64,000 nucleotides of DNA from an uncultured Pelagibacteraceae bacterium (GCA_902522955.1 CABYXR010000001.1:165373-229372), one strand, 5' to 3'. Counted from the stretch's first letter, positions 39,055-50,602 are shown. Notes: generated from the letters alone by a model not told the origin. Numbers and translations are program-made.

Positions 39055-39606
39055 ATGGATATAGTTAAAAATTTCGCTAATTCAAAATTGTTAAAAAGAG
39101 TATTCATCGCATTGCTTGGAACAGTGCTATTAGCTATTTCTTCAAAAATTAAGATTCCTTTTTATCCAGTGCCAATGACAATGCAAACTTTAGTAGTTTT
39201 AATCATAGGAATTGCATTTGGGTGGAAACTTGGATTAGCAACTATCACTCTGTATCTTTTTGAAGGCATAATAGGTTTACCTGTATTTTCTGGAACGCCA
39301 GAAAAAGGAATTGGATTAATTTATTTTACTGGTCCAACTATGGGGTATCTTGTGGGATTTCTTGTGACAGTATTTTTATCAGGTTTCTTTAATTACGAAA
39401 ATAATTTATTCATCAACTTTATCAAACTATCTTTTGCCACAAGTTTTATTTATGTCTTTGGTGTACTCTGGCTAGGTGGAATAATAGGTTGGGATAAACC
39501 GATATTTCAATTAGGAGCCCAACCATTTTTATTAGCGGAATTATTTAAAATCTTAATTGCAACATTTGCAATAACTCAGATAAAGAAAATAAGAAACTTT
39601 ATTTAG
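39055..39606 (+). CDS. bioY: Biotin transporter BioY
   Basis: 'IPFYPVPMTMQTLVVLIIGIAFGWKLG', 'GLPVFSG', 'GPTMGYLVGFL'. Confidence 0.95.
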   Translation: MDIVKNFANSKLLKRVFIALLGTVLLAISSKIKIPFYPVPMTMQTLVVLIIGIAFGWKLGLATITLYLFEGIIGLPVFSGTPEKGIGLIYFTGPTMGYLVGFLVTVFLSGFFNYENNLFINFIKLSFATSFIYVFGVLWLGGIIGWDKPIFQLGAQPFLLAELFKILIATFAITQIKKIRNFI

Positions 39607-40171
39607 GCGATCTCTTTGAAAGTATTCTTTGTAAAGTCCTTCGGTGCATCTTAAGTCGTCTCGCTGTTTCAGAAACGTTTCTGTTACAAAGCTCGAATAC
39701 TCGATGAATATGCTCCCATTTTACCCTATCAGCTGACATTGGGTTCTCAGGTGGTTTTGCCTTCGACTCGGGTGAAGCAAGCAAAGCTGCCTCTACATCA
39801 TCTGCATCCACAGGTTTAGCCATATAGTCAATGGCTCCTGCCTTAACTGCAGCAACCGCAGTTGGTAAATTCCCGTATCCGGTTAACATCACAATCCTAC
39901 AATCCTTTTTGATTCTAGATAGTTCTTTTACTACGTCTAGTCCATTTCCATCCTCTAGCCTTAAATCAACTAAAGCAAAACTAGGAGTGTCTTTTTTAGC
40001 TATTTGAAGTCCCTCAGACACCGTTTTAGCCTCTTTAACGAAAAATCCCTTCTTTTGCATAGCTCTAGCCAGCCTTCCTCTGAGAGGATCGTCATCATCC
40101 AAGATTAGCAAGGTTTTATCAGAAAAATCTGAAAGGTTTAGTTGCTCGGCGTATTCTTTTTGTGATCTCAT
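39599..40171 (-). CDS. regA: Response regulator RegA/PrrA/ActR
   Basis: 'LLILDDDDPLRGRLARAMQKKGF', 'ALVDLRLEDGNGLDVV', 'VKWEHIHRVFELCNRNVSETARRLKMHRRTLQRIL'. Confidence 0.95.
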   Translation of the reverse strand: MRSQKEYAEQLNLSDFSDKTLLILDDDDPLRGRLARAMQKKGFFVKEAKTVSEGLQIAKKDTPSFALVDLRLEDGNGLDVVKELSRIKKDCRIVMLTGYGNLPTAVAAVKAGAIDYMAKPVDADDVEAALLASPESKAKPPENPMSADRVKWEHIHRVFELCNRNVSETARRLKMHRRTLQRILSKRSPK

Positions 40172-40251
40172 ATTGGACCATATATAGTCATTAAAATCAT
40201 TTTTACAACTGGATAAAATAGCTTCTTTTTTCTTTACATAGAGTCAAAAAG

Positions 40252-40304
40252 ACCTTAAATGCGAATATGTAAGGTTTTTTTTATTAAAATTTTTTAAAAA
40301 CCTT
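40252..40304 (+). promoter_or_regulatory. Attenuator-like leader: two mutually exclusive hairpins plus uORF
   Basis: ACCTTA(40252-40257)/TAAGGT(40270-40275) then T8; alternative AAGGTTTTT(40271-40279)/AAAAACCTT(40296-40304); uORF ATG at 40259 MRICKVFFIKIF*. Confidence 0.4.
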
Positions 40305-40332
40305 TTGTGTAAACAAATGAGGGACACATGAA

Positions 40333-41511
40333 ATGCGAAAATTTAAAAACGTTAACGAATTAGTTAATGCACTAAAACCAGACTATCCCGTATATTGCAT
40401 ACGGCCAGAGTCGATTAAAAAATCAGCTAAGTTCTTTAAAGATAACTTTCCAGGTAAAGTGCTATACGCTGTGAAAACTAATCCTAACGAGCAAGTTATA
40501 AAGCAAGTGATTTCAAGTGGTATTGAAGATTTTGATGTAGCTTCTTTAAATGAAATAAAATTAATTAAAAAGATAAAAGATAGAGTAAATTTATTTTTCA
40601 TGCATACCATTAAGACGAGGGAGAGTATTTCTTCTGCATATTTTGAATATGGAGTAAAAAATTTTGCGTTAGATAATAAGGATGAACTAAGAAAAATTTT
40701 GGATGCCACAAACCAAGCAAAAGATTTAAATCTTTTTGTTAGAATAGCAGTCTCTAACGAACATGCAGAAATTGATTTATCAAGAAAGTTTGGCGCACTT
40801 CCTTCTGAGGCCCTAGGTCTGGTTAGATTATGTAAACAATATTCAAAAAAACTTGGAATAAGTTTTCATGTTGGCTCCCAATGTATGCATAAAATATCTT
40901 ATTCTAAAGGTATCCAAGAAATTGGTAGCATTATAAAAAAAACTAAAATACTACCTGATATAATAAATGTGGGAGGTGGATTCCCATCAATTTATCCTGA
41001 TTTAAATCCTGAACCAATGATAAATTACCTCAATGAAATAAAACAATCTCTAAAAAATTTAAAACTAAATAAATTACCTGATATAATTTGTGAACCAGGA
41101 CGAGCGATAGTTGCGGAAAGTGGTTCAACTATTGTGAAAGTTATTTTAAGAAAAAAACAAAATCTTTATATAAATGATGGTACATATGGTTCACTATTTG
41201 ATGCAGGAGTTCCAAATTTCGTTTTGCCCTCAAAAATGATAACTAGTGGCAGAATACACTCAAAAAAATTAACCTCATTTAGTTTTTTTGGACCTACTTG
41301 TGACAGCCTAGATTATATGAAAGGTCCTTTTTTATTGCCAAATAACATAAAAGAAGGCGATTATATAGAACTTGGTCAACTCGGTGCATATGCTTTAACT
41401 TTCAGAACAAAGTTCAATGGCTTTTATTCGAATGAAATTTTTGAACTAAACGATAAACCAATTATATCTTTGTATTATGATACAAGTAAAGTTGATTACT
41501 TGGTTGCCTAA
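40333..41511 (+). CDS. Fold-III PLP-dependent basic amino acid decarboxylase (ornithine/lysine/arginine decarboxylase family)
   Basis: 'YAVKTNPNEQVIKQV' PLP lysine, 'HVGSQC', 'NVGGGFPSIYP', 'EPGRAIVAESG', 'FFGPTCDSLDYM' catalytic Cys. Confidence 0.92.
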   Translation: MRKFKNVNELVNALKPDYPVYCIRPESIKKSAKFFKDNFPGKVLYAVKTNPNEQVIKQVISSGIEDFDVASLNEIKLIKKIKDRVNLFFMHTIKTRESISSAYFEYGVKNFALDNKDELRKILDATNQAKDLNLFVRIAVSNEHAEIDLSRKFGALPSEALGLVRLCKQYSKKLGISFHVGSQCMHKISYSKGIQEIGSIIKKTKILPDIINVGGGFPSIYPDLNPEPMINYLNEIKQSLKNLKLNKLPDIICEPGRAIVAESGSTIVKVILRKKQNLYINDGTYGSLFDAGVPNFVLPSKMITSGRIHSKKLTSFSFFGPTCDSLDYMKGPFLLPNNIKEGDYIELGQLGAYALTFRTKFNGFYSNEIFELNDKPIISLYYDTSKVDYLVA

Positions 41512-42557
41512 TGACAAAAAAAGAGAGTCCAAATCTTGGACATAATAAAAAATCATTTTTAAAAAATCCTGTAGAGCATATAGATATAACCTCCTTTGAC
41601 GCTAGAAAAATTATTGATGGCATGAGTAAAATGTCGTTTACTTCTAGAGACACTGCTAAAGCAGCTAAAATCTATAATGAGATGATTTTAGATGAAAATT
41701 GCTCAATCTTTCTTACAATTGCAGGATCTACTTCGGCTGGTGGTTGTATGAAAGTATATTCAGATTTAGTCAAATATAACATGGTTGATGCAATAGTAGC
41801 TACAGGAGCGTCAATAATTGATATGGATTTTTTTGAAGCTTTAGGTTTTGAGCACTATCAAGGATCTCAATTTCAAGATGATACTGAACTTAGACAAAAC
41901 TATATAGATAGAATTTATGACACTTACATTGATGAGGAAGAGCTTCAGGTCTGTGATCAAACGATTTGTGATATTGCGAATTCTTTAACTCCTAAATCCT
42001 ATACCTCAAGGGAATTTATAAATGAATTGGGTAAATTTTTAAAAAAAAATGCAAAAAAGAAAGGCTCACTAATAGAAACTGCATTTGACAATGGAGTTCC
42101 GATTTTTTGTCCAGCTTTTACTGACAGTTCAGCAGGCTTTGGTCTAGTAATGCATCAAGAACAAAATCCAGAAAAACACATAACAATCGACTCTATTAGA
42201 GAATTGAGAGAATTAACTGAAATAAAAATTAAATCTAAGCAATCAGGTTTGTTAATGGTTGGTGGAGGTGTTCCAAAGAATTTTGTGCAAGACACAGTAG
42301 TTTGTGCAGATCTAATAGGTAAGGAAGTAGATATGCATAAATATGCAATACAAATTACAGTTGCTGATACAAGAGATGGTGCTTGTAGCAGTTCAACCTT
42401 GAAGGAAGCCAGCTCATGGGGAAAAGTAGATATAGCGAAAGAACAGATGGTTTTCGCGGAAGCTACAAGTGTTCTTCCTCTTATAGCCAGTGATGCTTAC
42501 CATAGACATAACTGGAAAAATAGAGAAAGAAGAAACTTTCAAAAAATTTTTAAATAA
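41511..42557 (+). CDS. Deoxyhypusine synthase-like protein (possible homospermidine synthase)
   Basis: 'FLTIAGSTSAGGCMKVYSDLVKYNMVDAIVATGASIIDMDFFEALG', 'VGGGVPKNF', 'QITVADTRDGACSSSTLKEASSWGKV' with DHS catalytic-Lys motif (EAxSWGK). Confidence 0.88.
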   Translation: MTKKESPNLGHNKKSFLKNPVEHIDITSFDARKIIDGMSKMSFTSRDTAKAAKIYNEMILDENCSIFLTIAGSTSAGGCMKVYSDLVKYNMVDAIVATGASIIDMDFFEALGFEHYQGSQFQDDTELRQNYIDRIYDTYIDEEELQVCDQTICDIANSLTPKSYTSREFINELGKFLKKNAKKKGSLIETAFDNGVPIFCPAFTDSSAGFGLVMHQEQNPEKHITIDSIRELRELTEIKIKSKQSGLLMVGGGVPKNFVQDTVVCADLIGKEVDMHKYAIQITVADTRDGACSSSTLKEASSWGKVDIAKEQMVFAEATSVLPLIASDAYHRHNWKNRERRNFQKIFK

Positions 42558-42561
42558 TAAT

Positions 42562-43437
42562 ATGAGTAAAGTTAGATTAGCTTTGATACAGATGAAAATG
42601 TCATCTGAAAAGAGAAAAAATATGGCAAACGCAGTTTCAAAAATTTACAAAGCAAAAAAAAAAGGCGCAAGTATTATTTGTTTACCAGAATTATTTTTAA
42701 CAAATTATTTTTGTCAAACTGAAAAGCACTCAAATTTTAATTTAGCAGAAAAAATTCCTGGATCAACTACCGAAACTTTTTCTCTATTAGCAAAAGAACT
42801 TAATGTAATTTTAATCTTATCATTGTTTGAAAAAAGGACATCAGGTATATATCATAACACATGTGTAATAATTGATGAGAATGGGAAAATTAAAGGTAAA
42901 TATAGAAAGATGCATATACCTGATGATCCACAATATTATGAAAAATTTTATTTTACTCCCGGAGATCTTGGTTTTAGATCCTTCAAAACATCTAAAGGTA
43001 ATTTAGGAACCTTGATTTGTTGGGATCAATGGTTTCCAGAAGCTGCAAGACTTACAGCTTTAAAAGGAGCAGAGATAATTTTTTACCCTACAGCGATAGG
43101 CTGGCATCCAAAAGAAAAAAAGAAATTTGGTAAGATACAACTTGATTCTTGGTTATCAGTCCAAAAGGCACACGCTATTGCAAATGGGGTATATGTTGCT
43201 GCAGTAAACAGAACAGGGATAGAAAAACAAGGCTCAAAAAAATTACAGTTTTGGGGCAATAGTGTTATATTTGATCCTAGTGGCAATGTTGTTAAACAAG
43301 CTAAATTGTCTGAAGAAATTCTCATTTGTGATGTTGATTATAGAAAAATAGAGTCAGCAAGAAGACATTGGCCTTTTTTTAGAGATAGAAGAATAGAACA
43401 TTATAAAGGTATTTTAAAAAATCCAAGAGATGCTTAG
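42562..43437 (+). CDS. aguB: N-carbamoylputrescine amidase (nitrilase family)
   Basis: 'ICLPELFLTNYFCQTE', 'GKYRKMHIPDDPQYYEKFYFTPGDLGF', 'TLICWDQWFPEAARL'; start assigned to MSKVRLALIQ. Confidence 0.95.
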   Translation: MSKVRLALIQMKMSSEKRKNMANAVSKIYKAKKKGASIICLPELFLTNYFCQTEKHSNFNLAEKIPGSTTETFSLLAKELNVILILSLFEKRTSGIYHNTCVIIDENGKIKGKYRKMHIPDDPQYYEKFYFTPGDLGFRSFKTSKGNLGTLICWDQWFPEAARLTALKGAEIIFYPTAIGWHPKEKKKFGKIQLDSWLSVQKAHAIANGVYVAAVNRTGIEKQGSKKLQFWGNSVIFDPSGNVVKQAKLSEEILICDVDYRKIESARRHWPFFRDRRIEHYKGILKNPRDA

Positions 43438-44476
43438 TAAATATAAAGACAATGGCTACAGGATGCCAGCCGAGTGGGAAAAACAAAAATCTACTTGGAT
43501 AGCATGGCCACACAATAAAAATGACTGGCCAAAAAAATTTAGGTTAATTCCTCCCATATTTGCTGAAATTATTTCAAAGATTTGCAGGTCTCAAAAAGTA
43601 AATATTCTTATTGAAAATAAAAAAGATAAAAAAAAGATAAATTTATTGTTAAAAAAATTCTTAACTAACCTTAAAAATATTGATTTTAGAGTATGCAAAA
43701 CTAACAGAGTTTGGTTAAGAGACTCCTTTCCAATTTTTGTAAAAAATAAATCAAATCAAAAAGTTTTATTAAACTGGGGTTTTAATGCTTGGGCAAAGTA
43801 TAAAGACTTTAAGTACGACAACAAAATTTGCGATAAAATTAAAAATTCACTTTGCTTAAAATCTTTGGAACCTGTTGCAAAAAATAAAAGGATTATTTTG
43901 GAGGGTGGGTCCATTGATGTTAATGGAAAAGGTTTGCTTTTAACAACTAAAGAGTGTTTGCAAAGTAAAATACAAGAACGAAATCCAGGTCTTAAAAAAA
44001 AAGAATACGAGAATATATTTTATAAATTTTTAGGTATTAAAAAAGTTCTTTGGCTAAATAAGGGAATAGTTGGAGATGATACTCATGGTCATATTGATGA
44101 CATAGCTAGATTTATAAATGAAAATAAAATTTTTGTCGCTTATGAGGATAATAAAAGTGAAGCCAATTATAAAATGTTAAAAGAAAATTACCAAATACTT
44201 AAAAAGTCAAATAGAAAAAAAAATCTTAAAATTATAAAGATTCCTATGCCAGATCCAAAATATATTGATGGTGTAAGAGTGCCTGCATCATATCTTAATT
44301 TTTATATCGCCAATAAAATAGTTTTAGTTCCAGTATTTAACGATCATAAAGATAAAAAAGTTATTAAAGTTTTTAAAAAACATTTTAAAAAAAGAAAAAT
44401 TATCCCTATTGATTGCTCTACGTTAATTTGGGGTTTTGGTGCAATTCACTGCATGACACAACAAGAACCTAATTAA
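43430..44476 (+). CDS. aguA: Agmatine deiminase
   Basis: 'RMPAEWEKQKSTWIAWPHNKNDWP', 'NRVWLRDSFPIFV', 'LEGGSIDVNGKGLLLTT', 'THGHIDDIARFI', 'GAIHCMTQQEP'. Confidence 0.95.
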   Translation: MLSKYKDNGYRMPAEWEKQKSTWIAWPHNKNDWPKKFRLIPPIFAEIISKICRSQKVNILIENKKDKKKINLLLKKFLTNLKNIDFRVCKTNRVWLRDSFPIFVKNKSNQKVLLNWGFNAWAKYKDFKYDNKICDKIKNSLCLKSLEPVAKNKRIILEGGSIDVNGKGLLLTTKECLQSKIQERNPGLKKKEYENIFYKFLGIKKVLWLNKGIVGDDTHGHIDDIARFINENKIFVAYEDNKSEANYKMLKENYQILKKSNRKKNLKIIKIPMPDPKYIDGVRVPASYLNFYIANKIVLVPVFNDHKDKKVIKVFKKHFKKRKIIPIDCSTLIWGFGAIHCMTQQEPN

Positions 44477-45750
44477 GATAAGTTTTTGCTTTCAAATAAA
44501 ATTTTTACTTTTGCACCTTTATCTTTTGTATTAGAAAAGAATAATTTAGCTGATCTTCTCTCTAAAAGAGTCTTGCCCAAAAAAGTTCCTAAACCAGTTC
44601 CAGCGTTTTGATTGACCTGAGTTGATTTAGATTTAATGTAAGGTTCTCCCAATATCTCCATAATATCATCTGGAAAACCAGGCCCATTATCATTTATTTC
44701 TATTTCAATAATTTCTTCGTTACTAGCTAAATTTATTTCAACTTCAGATTTTGCAAACTTTACAGCATTACCTATGAAATTCCTTAATCCATAAATAATT
44801 TCGGGCGAACGTGAAATAAAAATTTTGTTTTCATCTTTATCTGAAATTAAAACTATTTTTTTTGAAGATGTTTCTTTAAAAGAATTAATTATTTCTTCAA
44901 GTAAGTCTTCAAGTTTTGTCTTTTTAAAAAAATCATCGTCCTTTATTTGTTTTTTTGAAATCTTTTTTAAAATTTCACCACATCGTTTTGTTTGAGTAAT
45001 TAATAAATCTAAATCTTTTTCAATTTCTTTATTATTTCCTAATTCTTTTTTGAGTTCAGTCGCTACCACATTAATCGTAGCTAGTGGAGTACCTAAAGAA
45101 TGGGCAGCAGCAGCAGCTTGTCCTCCAAGCGACTCTAGTTCGTATTCTTTTGCTAAAACCTGTTGAACTTTATTAATTGCATCTGTTCTTCTTTTGCTTT
45201 CTCCTGAAAATCTTATTCCAAAATAGCTCAAAAATATAAGTCCAATAATTATAGCCAAAATATATCCAGTTAAATATAATTTAGGAAAAGTCTCAGAATG
45301 CTCGTGTATCCCTGGTAATGGATAATGAAAAATTGACAGTAAATACAGTAGTGCGATAGTAAAAATTCCTAAAAGAACAGTAGTTCCCATACTTAAAAAA
45401 GTCGATGAAACAATAGCTGGAATTATCAAAAGAATTGAAAAAGGGTTAGAAATACCCCCAGTTAAATATAACAAAGCTGCTAGTTGAATTAAGTCATAGA
45501 ATAGAAATATACTTGCTTTAAAATCTTTTATTAAAATTGATTTAATTTTAAATTGTAAATACAAATTTGTTAGAAGACCAAAAAATAATATTAAATACGC
45601 AACAAGGTATAAAAAATCTAATTTTAGATAAAAATAAACCAAAGTAATTGCTGAAAACTGGCCTACAATTGCGATCCACCTTAAAATTACCAGGGTTTTT
45701 TTATCTAAATTAAGGTTTTCTCCTAACCTAAAAATAGTGGATAAATTCAT
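44473..45750 (-). CDS. regB: Redox sensor histidine kinase RegB/PrrB
   Basis: 'GGISNPFSILLIIPAIVSSTFL' (quinone-loop type), H-box 'LGGQAAAAAHSLGTPLATINVVATELKKEL', 'DNGPGFPDDI'. Confidence 0.95.
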   Translation of the reverse strand: MNLSTIFRLGENLNLDKKTLVILRWIAIVGQFSAITLVYFYLKLDFLYLVAYLILFFGLLTNLYLQFKIKSILIKDFKASIFLFYDLIQLAALLYLTGGISNPFSILLIIPAIVSSTFLSMGTTVLLGIFTIALLYLLSIFHYPLPGIHEHSETFPKLYLTGYILAIIIGLIFLSYFGIRFSGESKRRTDAINKVQQVLAKEYELESLGGQAAAAAHSLGTPLATINVVATELKKELGNNKEIEKDLDLLITQTKRCGEILKKISKKQIKDDDFFKKTKLEDLLEEIINSFKETSSKKIVLISDKDENKIFISRSPEIIYGLRNFIGNAVKFAKSEVEINLASNEEIIEIEINDNGPGFPDDIMEILGEPYIKSKSTQVNQNAGTGLGTFLGKTLLERRSAKLFFSNTKDKGAKVKILFESKNLS

Positions 45751-45757
45751 CTTTTAC

Positions 45758-47830
<2,073 letters not shown>

Positions 47831-47955
47831 TTAGACAATTAGAGTATATCATTTTTTTTCATAATAGAAAACGGCATGGGAGTGATGTTGCTTAAAACTA
47901 TTTATTCCCAACGCTTTTAGCTTAAAATAAATAATTTTTAGTAAATTTACAAAAT

Positions 47956-49071
47956 TTAGATTTTCATGGGCATAATAACGTAATAACTATTTTTATCAGA
48001 TATATCCTCAATTAAAACTGGTGAGACAGAATCTTTTAAATTCATCTTTAAATTTTTATCTTCAATTTCTGATGCTATATCAATTAAATATTTTGAATTA
48101 AAACTTATATTTAGATTATTGGAATTAAAATTTGCTTTGATAATCTCATTTCCTTCTCCCGAACTAGCACTATTTACTGAAAGCTGAACTTTTTCTTTAT
48201 TTATAACAAGTTTTACGCCCTCTTTTCTATCTAGAGAAACGCTCGCAACTCTCTCGATAGAATTAATAAATTCTTTAGAAGACACTATTAAAGACTTATC
48301 ATTATTAGTGGGAACAACTTTTTTATAGTCAGGAAATTTTCCATCGATGACTTTTGAAACTAATTTTGTATTACCTAAGCTAAACTTTACCTTATTTTCA
48401 CTAGACTGCATGAAAAATTTCTCATTTGTTTCTGCTAACAAAGAACAAAGTTGAAAAACTGTTTTTCTAGGTAAAATTAAAGAAGTAAAGTCCTTTACAT
48501 TGTCTATTTCTACACTACTAGACGATAATCTATGACTATCAGTTGCAACACCTGTAAGAAAGTTTCTACCGTGCCCTTCGGTTAAGTGTAAATATACACC
48601 ATTTAAATAATGTCTCGTGTCATCATTAGAGATGGCTATTTTTGTTTTATTAAGAAGTTTTAAAAAATTATTTTTGTTTATCTCAATTTCTGAACCTTCA
48701 AATTCATCTGCAAAAGTGGGGAAATTGTCTGTTGGTAAACAAAGTAAATTAAAATCAGAATTTTCACTATTTAAACTCAGTTTATTTTCACTTTTTAAAT
48801 GAAATTTAATTTCAGAGTTTGAAGAAATTTTCCTCAAAATATCGTAAAGTATAGTTGCAGATGTTGTAGTGCTTCCCTCTTTCTGAATTTTAACATCATT
48901 AATTTCATCATGAAAAACTATATCTAAATCAGTAGCTACGATTAATAATTTATTATCTTTAAGTTGTAGCAAAACATTTGACAAAATGGGTAGAGTATTT
49001 TTTTTTTCAACAACTCCTTGAACAAAATTTAATGACTTTAACAAAAGATCTCTTTTTACAATAAATTGCAT
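47956..49071 (-). CDS. dnaN: DNA polymerase III beta clamp
   Basis: 'QFIVKRDLLLKSLNFVQGVVEKKNTLPILSNVLLQ', C-terminal 'SYYVIMPMKI', adjacent to dnaA. Confidence 0.98.
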   Translation of the reverse strand: MQFIVKRDLLLKSLNFVQGVVEKKNTLPILSNVLLQLKDNKLLIVATDLDIVFHDEINDVKIQKEGSTTTSATILYDILRKISSNSEIKFHLKSENKLSLNSENSDFNLLCLPTDNFPTFADEFEGSEIEINKNNFLKLLNKTKIAISNDDTRHYLNGVYLHLTEGHGRNFLTGVATDSHRLSSSSVEIDNVKDFTSLILPRKTVFQLCSLLAETNEKFFMQSSENKVKFSLGNTKLVSKVIDGKFPDYKKVVPTNNDKSLIVSSKEFINSIERVASVSLDRKEGVKLVINKEKVQLSVNSASSGEGNEIIKANFNSNNLNISFNSKYLIDIASEIEDKNLKMNLKDSVSPVLIEDISDKNSYYVIMPMKI

Positions 49072-50468
49072 TATTGATGTTGCTCAAGTAAAAGACTCTT
49101 AATCTGATTAATGTTTTTTTTCATTTCATCATCTTGATCAAATAATCTAGTTATAGTTTTAACAGCATGTATTACCGTTGTGTGATCCCTATTTGCAAAT
49201 CTTCTTCCAATTTCTGGTAGAGATCGTGTGGTCATCTTTTTTGCTAAGTACATCGCAATTTGCCTAGGTCTTGCTAGAGGCCTGGATCGTCTTTGAGAAA
49301 GCATATCACTTAAGGGAATATTAAAATAATTAGAAACTACATTTTGAATTTTATCAACTGTTATCACTTTAATTTGACTAAAAATATCTTTTAAAATATT
49401 GCGACAATCACTAACAACTAGTTCTTTATTATTTACTCTACTAAAAGCGATAACGCGATTTAAAATCCCAATTAATTCTCTTATGTTTGTCTTGCTTTCA
49501 TTAGCAATAAAATTGACAACATCTTCATTTAAGTTAATATTTTCCTTAAATTGATCTTGAATTTCCAGAATTTTCTTATTTATAATATTTTTTTTTAATT
49601 CAAGATCTGGAGACTCAATATCAACTACCAAGCCACCAGCAAGCCTAGATTTTATTCTTTCTTGTATCCTATCTAGTTTCATTGGAGACCTGTCAGCTGA
49701 GATTATTATCTGAGAGCCTTTATCCATCAAGCTATTAAAAGTATGAAAAAATTCTTCCTGTAAACTCTCTTTTCCTCTAATAAACTGAATGTCATCTATA
49801 ATAAAAACTGACGATTTCCTGAAAAAATCTTTAAAATTTACCATATCATTCTTTTTAATAGACTTAATAAAATGATACATAAATCTCTCTGCAGAAATAA
49901 ACATTACATTATTCTCTGATTGAAGTTCTAGTCCTATTGCGTTTAACAAATGAGTTTTTCCAAGACCTACACCTCCACAGATATATAAGGGATTGTATCT
50001 AGATAAGTGTTCACACACCTTTTTTGAGTAGGATAATGCTATATCATTACTTTTTCCTTTTATAAAATTATTAAAGTTCAGTTTAGGATTAAGACGATTA
50101 TAGTTTAAAATTGAGTCTTTTATTTCTGTAATTTTATTTATTTCTTCTATTTTAATTAAATCTGTATTGCTCTTATCTTCTTCTATTATCTTAAATTCAA
50201 TTCTATTTAAACTAAGTTTGAAATTCTTCACTTGTTCTAAAATTTTGTCTAAATACCTTGATACAATCCAGTCTCTAAAGAACCTTGTTGGTACTCCTAA
50301 AATTAAGTAATCATTATATTCCTTAACTAAAGAGATCTTTTGAAGCCAACTAGTGTAAATTTCAGTGCCAAATGTTTTTTTAAAAGCTGTTTGAATTTCA
50401 TTCCAATCTAAAGTTTTTTCTTCTTCAGAAACGTAAGCGTTTTGTTTTTTAAAATTATTTTTTTCCAT
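49071..50468 (-). CDS. dnaA: Chromosomal replication initiator DnaA
   Basis: 'PLYICGGVGLGKTHLLNAIG', 'VFIIDDIQFIRGKESLQEEFFHTFN', domain IV 'RSRPLARPRQIAMYLAKKMTTRSLPEIGRRFANRDHTTVIHAVK'. Confidence 0.99.
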   Translation of the reverse strand: MEKNNFKKQNAYVSEEEKTLDWNEIQTAFKKTFGTEIYTSWLQKISLVKEYNDYLILGVPTRFFRDWIVSRYLDKILEQVKNFKLSLNRIEFKIIEEDKSNTDLIKIEEINKITEIKDSILNYNRLNPKLNFNNFIKGKSNDIALSYSKKVCEHLSRYNPLYICGGVGLGKTHLLNAIGLELQSENNVMFISAERFMYHFIKSIKKNDMVNFKDFFRKSSVFIIDDIQFIRGKESLQEEFFHTFNSLMDKGSQIIISADRSPMKLDRIQERIKSRLAGGLVVDIESPDLELKKNIINKKILEIQDQFKENINLNEDVVNFIANESKTNIRELIGILNRVIAFSRVNNKELVVSDCRNILKDIFSQIKVITVDKIQNVVSNYFNIPLSDMLSQRRSRPLARPRQIAMYLAKKMTTRSLPEIGRRFANRDHTTVIHAVKTITRLFDQDDEMKKNINQIKSLLLEQHQ

Positions 50469-50516
50469 GTAATTAATTCTTAGAGAAATTCCTTTAAACG
50501 CTTTTTAAAAAACTTT

Positions 50517-50602
50517 TGCAACTAGCTACAGGTTGTAATGAAAAATATTTTTTTTAAGGTTGTAAAATTAACGTTGTGATAGAAAATGAATTTCTTACAA
50601 CT
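50517..50602. repeat. Cluster of five GTTGyrA heptamers (both orientations) upstream of dnaA
   Basis: 50517-50523 TTGCAAC(rc), 50532-50538 GTTGTAA, 50559-50565 GTTGTAA, 50573-50579 GTTGTGA, 50596-50602 TTACAAC(rc). Confidence 0.5.
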
